The notes beneath the pieces are model-generated. The model did not search any database. It was not told the DNA's origin and saw only the letters and a list, made by a program, of their open reading frames with translations. This document shows positions 1 through 8,480 of a stretch of DNA of 64,000 bases, one piece after another. Position numbers and translations under genes: made by a program. This DNA is from Armatimonadota bacterium. GTDB taxonomy: Bacteria; Armatimonadota; JAAZEB01. Every line of letters begins with the position of its first letter. Positions within the stretch are counted from its first letter, which is position 1. The stretch is from NCBI GenBank assembly GCA_012512265.1, contig JAAZEM010000139.1:1-64000 (forward strand). Reading direction: 5' to 3'.

Positions 1-721
1 CGCGGCGCGGGTTGTCGCGGTCGAGCAGGGCAACGCCCAGGCGGTAGATCGGGTGGCCGGCCATCTCCTTGACCCCGTGGTAGATGAGGAGCCAGCCCTC
101 GTCGGTGAGGATCGGGGGTGCGCCGCCACCGATGCGCAGGCCATCCCACCAGGGGCCTCCCCGTTCCGGCAGCAGCACGCCGGGCCGGCTCCAATGGTAG
201 AAATCGTGGTCCGCCGTGGCGTGCCAGATATGCTCCTGGCCGCCGGTCACTGGCCGGTGGAGCATCACCCACTCGCCGTCAAACGGGTATGGGAAGAGCG
301 TGGCATCCTTGTTGCTGGGCGAAAGGACGATCCCCAGGCGCTCGACCGTCTCGAAGTCTTCCGTGGTGGCGAGGGCGACTGCCGGGCCATAGCGCGAGTA
401 GGCCGTATAGGCGATGATCCAAAGACTCTCCCCGATCTGCGTCACGCGCGCATCCTCACAGCCCCACTCCTCGTAGGGGAAATCGGGTAGGTCCGGCTCA
501 AGGAGGGGCCGGTCGGCGATGCGCCATCCGTCGATCCCGTTGTAGCTGCGCGCCACGCGGATCTGCGAGAGCCCCTGCCGGTCTTCAATGCGCAGGAGGA
601 GGACCGTCTCGTCGCCCACAATGGCGAGACCCGGGTTCAGGACCGCATTTGCGTGGAAGGGGAGATCGTCTGGTGTGAGCAACGGGCCATGGCCCTGGCG
701 TACAAAGAGCGCACGTGTCAT
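1..721 (-). CDS. GH130 beta-mannoside phosphorylase/mannosidase family protein, C-terminus beyond the window
   Basis: The minus strand from 721 reads without a stop to the window edge (240 residues). It encodes a five-bladed propeller glycosidase of GH130 type. Support includes the LLRIEDRQGLSQI stretch near the N-terminus, EEWGCEDARVTQIG (the family's E-D-x-R region), the HRPVTGG segment, and WWDGLRIGGGAPPI followed by YHGVK. GH130 enzymes phosphorolyse or hydrolyse beta-mannosides such as mannosylglucose, mannobiose or beta-1,2-mannosides; the exact substrate cannot be told here. The ATG at 721 was chosen because GGGGAGGAG lies about 8 nt upstream. The frame stays open for another 27 codons, so a GTG at 781 is possible. 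It fits with the GH38 mannosidase and D-lyxose isomerase elsewhere in the window. No signal peptide, so probably cytoplasmic. Confidence 0.85.
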   Translation of the reverse strand, partial: MTRALFVRQGHGPLLTPDDLPFHANAVLNPGLAIVGDETVLLLRIEDRQGLSQIRVARSYNGIDGWRIADRPLLEPDLPDFPYEEWGCEDARVTQIGESLWIIAYTAYSRYGPAVALATTEDFETVERLGIVLSPSNKDATLFPYPFDGEWVMLHRPVTGGQEHIWHATADHDFYHWSRPGVLLPERGGPWWDGLRIGGGAPPILTDEGWLLIYHGVKEMAGHPIYRLGVALLDRDNPRR

Positions 722-956
722 CCCGAATCTCTCCTCCCCGGCGAGGATCTCGCGAACGGCCTCGACGGGCGCCCACCACACGGGCGTTTCTTGCAGATTA
801 CCCCTACGCCCCCGAGTGCCAAACCTGGCATCCGGCTCCTTGCGCGAGCCGGGTGGGAGATCGCTCCTGGCGTGGCGAAGATCGGAGATCAGAGGGACGC
901 AGTGTTCGCTCATGATGAGGCCGGTGGTCTGGCCGGCAAGGAAGGGTGTCGTTTCG

Positions 957-2435
957 ATGTCGAAGGAGCTTTCCCCGCTCGAGGTGGCCAAGCAATCGGT
1001 GGATCCATACGCCGGCGAGGCGGTCTTTGCCCGTTTATCGCGGGCGACGGTGGAAGATATCACGCCGGAAGAGGATATCGTGATGCGCTGGCACGGTCTC
1101 TACCGGCAGCGCCCGGCCGAAGCCGGGCTCTTCACGCTGCGCGTGCGCCTGCCCAACGGCGTCCTCACCACGGAACAGGCCACGGTGCTCGCGGGTATCG
1201 CCGCGCGCATGTGTGGCGGGCGCCTCGACGTGACCACCCGTCAGAGCATCGAGGTGCACGGGCTGCCGCTCGCGGCCCTGGAGGGCGTCTTCCACGAGCT
1301 TCGGGCGGCCGGGCTCACCACCTTGGGCGCCTGTGGAGACACGGTACGTGGGATGGTCGCCTGCCCCGCGGCCGGCCTCGATCCAGACGAGACGCTCGAC
1401 ACACGCCCGGTCGTAGAGAGCTTGACTGCTGCCTTCGTGGGCAACCGTGAGTTTGGGAATCTACCGCGCAAGTTGAAGGTGGCCGTGTGTGGCTGCGCGC
1501 GCCATTGCGTGCCGGTCGAGATCAACGATGTCGGACTGGAAGCGGCGCGCAATGAAGAGGGGACCCTTGGCTTCGCCCTCTTCGTCGGTGGAGGCCTCTC
1601 CGCGTCTCCCACGCTGGCCCAGCCGGTTGGTTGGATTGCGCAGGACCAGGCGGTTCCCGTGGTGAAGGCGATCGCCGCTATCTTCCGGGAGCATGGCAAT
1701 CGGTCGAATCGGGCGCGGGCGCGCATGAAGCACCTCCTGGGCGAGTGGGGTATCGACCGCTTCCGCGCTGAGCTGGAGTCGCGGCTTGGCTGGGCCCCGC
1801 GCGTCATCCCCGGCATGGCGCTGCACGCTGGATCGGGCCGGGACCACCTCGGCGTGCTCCCTCAGAAGGATGCGGGCCGGCGTCTCGTCGGCGTTCCTGT
1901 CGCCGCGGGGCTCCTCACCGCCGATCAATTCCTCCTGCTGGCGAAGCTGGCCGCGGAGCATGGTCAGGGTGAGCTTCGCACCACCCTCTACCAGAATATC
2001 CTCTTGCCCGATATCGCTGAGCCGGCGGTGGACACGGTGCTTGCGGCGCTCGCGGAAAACGGCCTCCCGGTCTCGGAGAGCCGCTGGGCCGGCCACACCA
2101 TCGTCTGCACGGGGCGTGAGTTCTGCAACAAGGCGATGGCCGAGACGAAGAAACCCGCCATCCGGCTGCTGGATGCGCTGGAAGAGGCGCTTCCCGGAAG
2201 ACCGGCTCGTCTCCGGATCAGCGGGTGCCCGAATGGGTGTGGCCAACATGCTCTGGGAGAGATCGGTCTCCAGGGAAGCGGCGTGAAGGGCGAGGCCGGC
2301 CTGGAAGAGCGGTTCGATGTGTGGGTGCGCGAGACATCACCGGACGGCGCGCCCTCCTTCGGCCGGCGTGTGATGTCGCGGGTGCGCCCCGAAGAGGTGT
2401 TGGCGGTCGTCCGAGAGCAGGTCGCCCGCTTCTGA
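957..2435 (+). CDS. Siroheme/[4Fe-4S] sulfite or nitrite reductase
   Basis: A 492-residue assimilatory reductase hemoprotein that reduces sulfite to sulfide or nitrite to ammonia. It has the two-fold ferrodoxin-like half-domain plus siroheme-domain layout, for example RQSIEVHGL early and NLPRKLKVAVCGCARHC mid-protein. The [4Fe-4S]-siroheme ligands are visible as C384-x5-C390-x33-C424-x3-C428, the last pair in SGCPNGCGQ. The ATG at 957 follows GGAAGG at about 10 nt; in-frame ATGs at 912 and 915 have no ribosome site. The gene is followed by an Rrf2 regulator, cysteine synthase and transsulfuration genes, so sulfite is the more likely substrate, but nitrite cannot be excluded from sequence. Length is close to the family norm. 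Confidence 0.88.
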   Translation: MSKELSPLEVAKQSVDPYAGEAVFARLSRATVEDITPEEDIVMRWHGLYRQRPAEAGLFTLRVRLPNGVLTTEQATVLAGIAARMCGGRLDVTTRQSIEVHGLPLAALEGVFHELRAAGLTTLGACGDTVRGMVACPAAGLDPDETLDTRPVVESLTAAFVGNREFGNLPRKLKVAVCGCARHCVPVEINDVGLEAARNEEGTLGFALFVGGGLSASPTLAQPVGWIAQDQAVPVVKAIAAIFREHGNRSNRARARMKHLLGEWGIDRFRAELESRLGWAPRVIPGMALHAGSGRDHLGVLPQKDAGRRLVGVPVAAGLLTADQFLLLAKLAAEHGQGELRTTLYQNILLPDIAEPAVDTVLAALAENGLPVSESRWAGHTIVCTGREFCNKAMAETKKPAIRLLDALEEALPGRPARLRISGCPNGCGQHALGEIGLQGSGVKGEAGLEERFDVWVRETSPDGAPSFGRRVMSRVRPEEVLAVVREQVARF

Positions 2436-2587
2436 GCGGCCGGCGCATCCTGGACCGCGTCCGCCCCAGGCGCTGGCCAGGACCATCACCGGCCTTCTGG
2501 CGCGTCATCGGGCGGAGGCACTCCCGGGCGAGGCTTTCTCTGCCTACGCCCGGCGCGTCCTGTGAAGGAATCGGAGGCATAGGGCGG

Positions 2588-2616
2588 TTGACAGCATGGC
2601 GGCGGTGGGCTATACT
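2588..2616 (+). promoter_or_regulatory. Sigma-70-type promoter of the Rrf2 gene
   Basis: TTGACA at 2588-2593, a 17-nt spacer, and TATACT at 2611-2616. This is a near-consensus housekeeping promoter ending 42 nt before the Rrf2 start. Transcription should begin near 2623, inside the inverted repeat that follows. Confidence 0.85.
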
Positions 2617-2617
2617 A

Positions 2618-2648
2618 GGTAATGTCGATTGAAATAATAGACATTACC
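2618..2648. promoter_or_regulatory. Perfect 9-bp inverted repeat, probable Rrf2 operator
   Basis: GGTAATGTC at 2618-2626 is repeated as GACATTACC at 2640-2648 with a 13-nt AT-rich spacer. It starts one base after the -10 box and ends ten bases before the start codon. The position over the transcription start fits an autorepression site for the downstream Rrf2 protein. The ribosome site (CCGGAGG) directly abuts the right arm, so an mRNA hairpin affecting translation is an alternative. Confidence 0.65.
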
Positions 2649-2658
2649 GGAGGTTGGC

Positions 2659-3120
2659 ATGAAACTGACCACGCGCGGCCAGTATGCGAGCCGCGCCATG
2701 CTGGATCTGGCGGAGCGCTACCACGAGGGTGCCGTCGTGATCGAGGATATCGCGCGCCGGCAGGGGATCCCTAAGAAGTACCTGGAGCGCCTGCTCCTGG
2801 ATCTGAAGGGGGCGGGCCTCGTCCAGAGCATCCGCGGCCGGCAGGGAGGGTATCGCCTCATGCGCCCGCCCCAGGAGATCACCCTGGGAGAGGTGGTGCG
2901 GGCGATGGAGGGCCCTATCGCGCCGCTCGCGTGCGTGGACGAGGATGCCCCCCAGCCCTGCGATTGCCCCTGTGCCGATGTCTGCGGCCTGCGTACCGTG
3001 TGGGCCGAGGTGCGAGACGCCATCGCCGGCGTTCTCGACAACACCAGCCTGGAGACCGTGCGGCAGCGTGCCGAGAAGCTGCGCGAGCAGCAGGCCGGGC
3101 CGGCAATGTACTACATCTGA
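2659..3120 (+). CDS. Rrf2-family transcriptional regulator
   Basis: A 153-residue winged-helix regulator. MKLTTRGQYASRAMLDLA at the N-terminus and IPKKYLERLLLDLKGAGLV followed by RGRQGGY are diagnostic of the IscR/CymR/NsrR group. It carries five cysteines in the ligand region (C92, C101, C103, C105, C109). CymR-type proteins usually lack such a cluster while IscR/NsrR use three Cys, so an Fe-S or other metal/redox sensor is plausible. It lies between sulfite reductase and cysteine synthase, which suggests control of sulfur assimilation. It has its own consensus promoter and a palindrome at the transcription start, so autoregulation is likely. The start ATG is preceded by CCGGAGGTTGGC. Confidence 0.9.
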   Translation: MKLTTRGQYASRAMLDLAERYHEGAVVIEDIARRQGIPKKYLERLLLDLKGAGLVQSIRGRQGGYRLMRPPQEITLGEVVRAMEGPIAPLACVDEDAPQPCDCPCADVCGLRTVWAEVRDAIAGVLDNTSLETVRQRAEKLREQQAGPAMYYI

Positions 3121-3210
3121 CACCAGCCTAAAACGCACTTCCCCCCCTGCCACACTCCCTGTGGCGAGCGCCTCCCCTGCCTCCCAGCGAATACCTCTGC
3201 CACAAACCCC

Positions 3211-3240
3211 TTGACAAGTTCCCGGAGGAGTTGATACTAT
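3211..3240 (+). promoter_or_regulatory. Promoter of the cysK-CBS-metB operon and its 175-nt leader
   Basis: TTGACA at 3211-3216, an 18-nt spacer and TACTAT at 3235-3240. Immediately downstream TACTA (3240-3244) and TAGTA (3257-3261) form a small inverted repeat that could be a regulator site. The transcript would have about 170 nt before the GTG start at 3416. I see no T-box or SAM-riboswitch signature in that leader. Confidence 0.65.
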
Positions 3241-3415
3241 ACTATCACGATGGACTTAGTAGGATAAAGCCCGGGAATCCCGAGCGGCGCCGCACAGTAG
3301 TCGAGGCATCGCCAGAGGCGGCGCGGTCGTTGAGAGAAACTGGGGCGGCGATGGCCTTGACGAGGGCTGGCAGCCCCCCTATGGTTCGTCAGAACAAGGA
3401 GAGAAAGGGAACGCG

Positions 3416-4354
3416 GTGTTCAGATCTGACGAGAGAATCGCCCAGGATGTGACGGAGCTGATCGGCGGTACACCTCTGGTTCGTCTGCGCCGGGTCACCC
3501 GGGGGCTCGCGGCAGAAGTGGTGGCGAAGCTGGAGAGCTTCAACCCGGGGGGGAGTGTCAAGGATCGCATCGCCCTGGCGATGCTGCTGAAAGCGGAAGA
3601 GGAGGGGCGGCTCACGCCGCGGAGCGTGGTCATCGAGCCGACGAGCGGCAACACGGGCATCGGTCTGGCAATGGTTGCTGCCGCGCGGGGCTATCGTCTC
3701 ATCTTGACGATGCCGGAGACGATGAGCGTGGAGCGGCGAGCGCTGTTGAGGGCCTACGGCGCCGAGATCGTGCTCACGCCTGGTGCCGAGGGGATGAAGG
3801 GCGCTGTGCGCCGCGCGCTGGAGCTGGCGGCTGAGATCCCGGACTCCTTTGTGCCTCAGCAGTTCGAGAATCCGGCCAACCCCGAGGTGCACCGGCGGAC
3901 GACTGCCGAGGAGATCTGGCGGGATACCGGCGGCCGCATAGACATCTTCGTGGCCGGGGTCGGCACCGGAGGCACGCTCACCGGGGTGGGCGAGGTCCTA
4001 AAGGCGCGCAAGCCAGACCTGCGCGTAGTTGCCGTCGAGCCTGCCGACTCCCCCGTCCTCTCGGGCGGGAACCCCGGGCCGCATAAGATCCAGGGCATCG
4101 GCGCCGGGTTCGTGCCCGCGGTCCTCAACCGAGAGGTCATTGACGAGATCCTGCGCGTGGAGAACGAAGAGGCGTTCAAGATAGGTCGCCGCCTGGCACG
4201 CGAGGAGGGAATCCTGGTCGGGATCTCCTCGGGTGCGGCGGCCTTTGCGGCGCTCAAGGTCGCGGCGCGGCCAGAGAACGCCGGCAAACGCATCGTCGTG
4301 GTGCTCCCCGATACCGGCGAGCGCTACCTCAGTACCGCGCTCTTTGGCGAATAA
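3416..4354 (+). CDS. cysK: Cysteine synthase A (O-acetylserine sulfhydrylase)
   Basis: A 312-residue PLP enzyme that makes cysteine from O-acetylserine and sulfide. The PLP lysine is K49 in NPGGSVKDR. The substrate loop is PTSGNTGIG and the phosphate-binding loop is [10 protein letters not shown]. Length matches CysK. It starts at GTG with an AAGGAG-type site upstream. It is first in an operon with cystathionine beta-synthase 24 nt downstream. The upstream sulfite reductase would supply sulfide. I use the symbol for the family; CysM-type activity is not excluded. Confidence 0.92.
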   Translation: MFRSDERIAQDVTELIGGTPLVRLRRVTRGLAAEVVAKLESFNPGGSVKDRIALAMLLKAEEEGRLTPRSVVIEPTSGNTGIGLAMVAAARGYRLILTMPETMSVERRALLRAYGAEIVLTPGAEGMKGAVRRALELAAEIPDSFVPQQFENPANPEVHRRTTAEEIWRDTGGRIDIFVAGVGTGGTLTGVGEVLKARKPDLRVVAVEPADSPVLSGGNPGPHKIQGIGAGFVPAVLNREVIDEILRVENEEAFKIGRRLAREEGILVGISSGAAAFAALKVAARPENAGKRIVVVLPDTGERYLSTALFGE

Positions 4355-4378
4355 CGAACCCAGGAACGCGAGCGGAAG

Positions 4379-5749
4379 ATGAGATACTACAACAGCATTC
4401 TGGACGCCATCGGGAGGACTCCGCTCATCCGCCTATCGAGGGTTACCGACGGCCTGCCGGTGACCCTGCTGGCCAAGGTGGAGTCACTCAACCCGGGCGG
4501 GAGTGTGAAGGACCGCATCGGCCTCGCCATGATCGAGAAAGCCGAGCGAACCGGCCTTCTGCAGCCGGGCGGGACCATCATCGAGGCGACAGCCGGCAAC
4601 ACCGGCGTCGGCTTGGCGCTGGTGGCAGCCAGCAAAGGCTACCGGTGCATCTTCGTGATGCCCGATAAGATGAGCGAGGACAAGGTGAATCTCCTCCGTG
4701 CCTACGGCGCAGAGGTGGTGATCACCCCTACCGCCGTTCCTCCCGACTCGCCGGAAAGCTACAACGGCGTGGCCGACCGTCTGGCCCGGGAGATCCCCGG
4801 AGCGTTCCGACCGAACCAGTTCGCGAATCTGGCGAACCCGGAGGCGCACTACCGTACCACCGGCCCGGAGATCTGGGAGGATACGGATGGCAAGGTGGAT
4901 GTCTTCGTCGCTGGGATGGGCACCGGCGGAACCATCTCCGGGATCGGTCGCTACCTGAAGAAGCGTAACCCGAAGGTGATCGTCGTGGGCGCCGACCCAG
5001 AGGGCTCCGTCCTCTCCGGGGATTCGCCACGCTCCTACAAGGTGGAGGGGATTGGCGAGGATTTCGTCCCCTACACCTTTGATCGGCGCGTCGTTGATGA
5101 GATGGTGCGCGTGAGCGATGCCGAATCGTTCCGGATGGCGCGACGTCTGGCCCGCGAAGAGGGGCTTCTGGTCGGTGGCTCGTCGGGCACCGCAGTGGCC
5201 GCGGCCATCGCCTACGCAAGACGCCTGGAGCCGGGGAAGGTCATCGTGGCCCTGCTCCCCGACACCGGGCGCAACTACCTGAGCAAGATCTACTCCGATC
5301 GGTGGATGGAGGAGAACGGCTTCCTGGAGCCCACTCAGGAGAGGGCGACGGCCGGCGACGTTCTCCTCAGCAAGCGGGGGATGCCGGGCCTGATCGCGAT
5401 CGCGCCCGAGGAACCAGCCGTTGAAGCGGTGCTGCGCATGGAGCGCTACGGGATCTCACAACTCCCGGTGCTCGCTGGCGACCAGGTGCTAGGGAGTGTG
5501 AATGAGGTGACCCTCGTGAAGCTCCTGCACGATGGCGTGGACCTGGCGGCGAAGACGGCATCCGAGGTGATGGGCAAACCCCTGCCGGCGGTGGATGCGG
5601 CTACCGATGTGTCGGAGGTCTACCGGCTGCTGCTGGCAGGCCATGGTGGCGTGATCGTCAGTCATGAGGGCGCTCCTATCGGCCTCCTGGCCCGCATTGA
5701 CCTCGTGAACTACTGGACGGGGTGGGGCGAAGAGAGGAGAGCGGCATGA
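4379..5749 (+). CDS. Cystathionine beta-synthase (catalytic domain plus CBS pair)
   Basis: A 456-residue PLP protein. The N-terminal 320 residues are a fold-type II catalytic domain with K44 in NPGGSVKDR, the loop EATAGNTGVG and GMGTGGTISG. Residues about 325-450 form a tandem CBS module, the regulatory part missing from the neighbouring cysteine synthase. It probably condenses serine (or O-acetylserine) with homocysteine to cystathionine. Together with the overlapping downstream gene it forms a reverse transsulfuration route. The two PLP genes are recognisable paralogues. The ribosome site is weak, and translation may be coupled to cysK. Confidence 0.9.
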   Translation: MRYYNSILDAIGRTPLIRLSRVTDGLPVTLLAKVESLNPGGSVKDRIGLAMIEKAERTGLLQPGGTIIEATAGNTGVGLALVAASKGYRCIFVMPDKMSEDKVNLLRAYGAEVVITPTAVPPDSPESYNGVADRLAREIPGAFRPNQFANLANPEAHYRTTGPEIWEDTDGKVDVFVAGMGTGGTISGIGRYLKKRNPKVIVVGADPEGSVLSGDSPRSYKVEGIGEDFVPYTFDRRVVDEMVRVSDAESFRMARRLAREEGLLVGGSSGTAVAAAIAYARRLEPGKVIVALLPDTGRNYLSKIYSDRWMEENGFLEPTQERATAGDVLLSKRGMPGLIAIAPEEPAVEAVLRMERYGISQLPVLAGDQVLGSVNEVTLVKLLHDGVDLAAKTASEVMGKPLPAVDAATDVSEVYRLLLAGHGGVIVSHEGAPIGLLARIDLVNYWTGWGEERRAA

Positions 5750-6906
5750 AGTTCGAGACACGGGCGATCCACGCCGGTCAGGGGCCGGACCCGACTACGG
5801 GCGCCACCATCGTACCCATCTACCAGACGTCCACCTTCACCTGGGATGGGCTCGGTGAGCACCGTGGCTATGAATACTCGCGGACCGGCAACCCGACGCG
5901 CACCGCCCTGGAATCCTGCCTGGCATCGTTGGAAGAAGGCCGCTACGGTCTGGCCTTTGCCTCCGGCATGGCCGCCGTGGATGCCGTGCTCTCGGCACTG
6001 CGCCCGGGCGACCACGTGGTGGCAGCCGATGACCTCTACGGGGGCACCTACCGCATCCTGGAGAAGGTGTACCGCCCCCGGCAGGTCTCGGTTTCCTACG
6101 TTGACGGGCGCGATCCCGAAGCCTTCGCGCAGGCCATCCGGCCCGAAACCCGCTTGGCATGGATCGAGACTCCCACCAACCCGCTCCTCCACCTGGTAGA
6201 CATTGCCGCGGTGGCCAAGATCTGCCACGCGCGCGGCGTGCGGGTCGCCGTGGACAACACGTTTGCCACTCCCTACCTGCAGCGCCCGCTTGCGCTGGGC
6301 GCCGATATCGTCGTTCACAGCACGACGAAGTACATCAACGGCCACTCGGATGTGGTCGGCGGGGCGGTGGTCACCAGCGACCCCGAGATCTACGCGGCGG
6401 CGAAGTTCTACCAGAACGCCGCTGGTGGAACCCCAAGCCCCTTCGATGTGTGGCTCACGCTCCGCGGGGTGAAGACTCTGGCCGTCCGGATGCGGCAACA
6501 CTGCTCGAATGCCAGCCGTGTTGCCCAGTACCTGGCCGAGCATCCGCGGGTTGAGTGCGTTCACTACCCTGGCCTGCCAAGCCATCCGCAGCACGCCCTG
6601 GCGAAGCGGCAGATGGCCGATTTCGGCGGGATGGTGACCCTCCGCCTGCCGGGCGGTCGGTCGGAAGCAGATCTCTTCCTGAAAAGCCTGCGTGTCTTCT
6701 CGCTGGCGGAAAGCCTGGGCGGCGTGGAGTCGCTTGCCTGCTACCCTGTGGAGATGACACACGGCGCCATCCCCGAGGAGGAGCGCGTGCGGCGGGGGAT
6801 CACAGCAGGAACGATCCGGCTCTCCGTTGGCATCGAGGATGTCGATGACCTCCTGGCCGATCTGGGGCATGCACTCGCTGCTGTCGGTGCGGGTTCGGCC
6901 AGATAG
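5746..6906 (+). CDS. Cystathionine gamma-lyase/gamma-synthase family PLP enzyme
   Basis: A 386-residue Cys/Met metabolism PLP enzyme. Landmarks are EYSRTGNPTR near the N-terminus, FASGMAA, ETPTNP, and the PLP lysine K195 in HSTTKYINGHSD. The ATG at 5746 overlaps the TGA of the preceding gene as ATGA and follows GAGAGGAG. Pairing with cystathionine beta-synthase favours cystathionine gamma-lyase (cysteine from cystathionine). Gamma-synthase or O-acetylhomoserine-dependent activity cannot be separated by sequence reading alone. It is last in the cysK operon and ends with TAG. Confidence 0.88.
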   Translation: MKFETRAIHAGQGPDPTTGATIVPIYQTSTFTWDGLGEHRGYEYSRTGNPTRTALESCLASLEEGRYGLAFASGMAAVDAVLSALRPGDHVVAADDLYGGTYRILEKVYRPRQVSVSYVDGRDPEAFAQAIRPETRLAWIETPTNPLLHLVDIAAVAKICHARGVRVAVDNTFATPYLQRPLALGADIVVHSTTKYINGHSDVVGGAVVTSDPEIYAAAKFYQNAAGGTPSPFDVWLTLRGVKTLAVRMRQHCSNASRVAQYLAEHPRVECVHYPGLPSHPQHALAKRQMADFGGMVTLRLPGGRSEADLFLKSLRVFSLAESLGGVESLACYPVEMTHGAIPEEERVRRGITAGTIRLSVGIEDVDDLLADLGHALAAVGAGSAR

Positions 6907-7051
6907 CTGATCCTTGCCGGCGGCTTGGCTGCCGGAGGCCGGAGCGGGTGAGAATCATGGAACCTCCCGGGTTCCTGGATTGTCTCTCCTTATGGGAATG
7001 GGAGCGGTAGGGTATATGATAGGGACCGCTCCCTCGAAACCGAGTACAACA

Positions 7052-7576
7052 ATGAGGCGGATCAGGCGGCACGCATTCCCCATACAGCTCATCGCCCTGC
7101 TGGCGATGGTCCTCGGCCCCGCGGCCGCGGCCATCGGCTTCCCGTGCGCCACGCATCGGGGGGCAGCCGGCGCGGCGAGCGCGTGCTGCTACGGGTCGTC
7201 GCAGATGCCCCTCTCGGGGCCCTGCTGCTCCGTCCTGAAGACGAACGCTGCGATAGAGCCTTCCGGTTGCGCCGGGCACCCGGGCCATGCCGCGCAGGTG
7301 GCATCGTCCGAGACGGGCTTGTCGGCTGTCACGCCGCAGCACGAGTGCTTCTGCGCCCCGGCCGCCCCGTCGGAGTTTCCAGCCGCAGTCGCAAGTGCGC
7401 CGACCGCTGGCCGGGCGCTCAAGTGGGCGCTGCCGGATGGGCCGGCGGTGCTTTCGCCATCCGTCTCCGCACCCTCTTTGGAACGCTCCGCCTGCCTTCC
7501 GGCGGCCGACAGGCTTCTGCCTGGGCCTCAGTGTGACTCTCGCCCGGACGCCGGCCGCGCTCCTCCCATCGCCTGA
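7052..7576 (+). CDS. Small secreted cysteine-rich protein, unknown function
   Basis: A 174-residue reading frame with a convincing signal peptide (basic RRIRRH, then about 20 hydrophobic residues ending AAAA). The mature part holds paired cysteines (ACCYG, GPCCS), single cysteines and HECFCAP, then a Pro/Ala/Ser-rich low-complexity tail. I do not recognise the family. There is no good ribosome site before the ATG, and the same frame is open from 6914. A TATGAT -10-like box lies at 7015-7020. The cysteine pairs and its place before an FMN-domain-like protein and Cys-bearing permeases suggest a metal- or thiol-handling role, which is inference. It could also be a non-coding open frame in GC-rich DNA. 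Confidence 0.45.
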   Translation: MRRIRRHAFPIQLIALLAMVLGPAAAAIGFPCATHRGAAGAASACCYGSSQMPLSGPCCSVLKTNAAIEPSGCAGHPGHAAQVASSETGLSAVTPQHECFCAPAAPSEFPAAVASAPTAGRALKWALPDGPAVLSPSVSAPSLERSACLPAADRLLPGPQCDSRPDAGRAPPIA

Positions 7577-7883
7577 TCCCTTTCGCTTCCGAGAGTGGCA
7601 AGGCCATTGGCCTCTGCCGTGAACTGGCGAGCGGCCAGGGAAGGGCGATCCGGGAGAGTTCCCCTCCCGGGGCATTCTCGAAGGCGCGTATCGCGGATCC
7701 ACCGCCGAGCGCCTCGATGGGACGCCCCGTGGCCCAAAGGGCCCCCATCGCCTCCCCTTGCAAGAAAATCGCTCTCTCATGGGGCGTGGTGCAAGAAACT
7801 CATGGTCCAGCCAGCGAACACTTCGTTACGCCTGTGCGATTTTGCCGCGCCTCTGAGCGCGGCACAGGGAAAGGAATGGTGCG
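7577..7883. other. 307-nt intergenic region with one hairpin
   Basis: No gene is seen. TGCCGCGC (7843-7850) and GCGCGGCA (7857-7864) form an 8-bp stem with a 6-nt loop just before the ribosome site of the next gene, placed to affect its translation. GCAAGAAA followed by CTCATGG or CATGG occurs twice within 50 nt (about 7759-7805). No clear promoter was found. Confidence 0.5.
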
Positions 7884-8453
7884 ATGGAGAGGTTCACCCG
7901 TTTCAAGCCGTGGGTTGCGAGCGCGCTTCTCGCGGGCTTCCTGCTCGCGCTCGCGGGCGCGCCCGCCAGCGCCGCGCTCTGCGTCTGGCGCAAGCCGGAT
8001 CAGGATATCCAGGCGTTCTTTCCAGGCGCGGATACCTACCGCACGGATCTGAAGTCGGTCGGCTCTCGGCGGGCGGCGATTGAGAAGCGCCTCGGGGCCC
8101 GCTTCGACCCCGACGAAACCGAGTTCAAGCTGTATCGCGTGCTCGATGGCGGCAGGCAGGTGGGCACGATCATGACGCACCTGGCCAAGGGCCAGTATGG
8201 CGCGATTGAAGTGGTCGTCGCGGTCGATAACCAGGGCGTGGTGAAGGGTGTTGGCATCCAGCGCGACCGCGAGCGTGCGCGCAAGGCCCTCCGCAGCGAG
8301 GCGTTCCTCGGCCAGTTCCGGGGCAAGAGAGTGAGCGACTCGTTTGAGGTGGGCAAGGCGATCCAGCCGGCGGCCAAGGGCGCGGAGGTTGCCTCGCGCG
8401 CCGTCGCCTTCTCCGTGAAGAAGCTGCTCATCATCCTGGACGAGCTCGGCTGA
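7884..8453 (+). CDS. Periplasmic FMN-binding-domain-like protein lacking the flavin threonine
   Basis: 189 residues with a signal peptide (cleavage near ASA-ALC around 31). The body resembles the FMN-binding domain of NqrC/RnfG-type proteins: strands around GTIMTHLAKGQYGAIEVVV and VVKGVGIQRDRE, and the C-terminal motif KGAEVASRAVAFSVKK. In covalent flavoproteins that motif is [ST]GAT-x-[ST]; here the attachment Thr is replaced by E168 and the following Thr/Ser by A170. A free Cys (C33) remains after cleavage. The start has GGAAAGGA 8 nt upstream. It precedes a porin and permeases in the same direction, so a periplasmic redox or ligand-carrying role is inferred. Whether it binds FMN is unknown. 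Confidence 0.72.
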   Translation: MERFTRFKPWVASALLAGFLLALAGAPASAALCVWRKPDQDIQAFFPGADTYRTDLKSVGSRRAAIEKRLGARFDPDETEFKLYRVLDGGRQVGTIMTHLAKGQYGAIEVVVAVDNQGVVKGVGIQRDRERARKALRSEAFLGQFRGKRVSDSFEVGKAIQPAAKGAEVASRAVAFSVKKLLIILDELG

Positions 8454-8480
8454 GCCACGTGATTCGGAGGAGCAACGCCG

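Noticed and set aside
588..956. N-terminal extension of the sulfite reductase by 123 codons
   Set aside because: The extension overlaps the GH130 gene on the other strand, has no homology character, and ATG 957 has a ribosome site where family homology begins.
3241..3415. T-box or SAM riboswitch in the cysK leader
   Set aside because: No T-box antiterminator sequence and no SAM-aptamer core were found; the leader has only scattered GC pairings.
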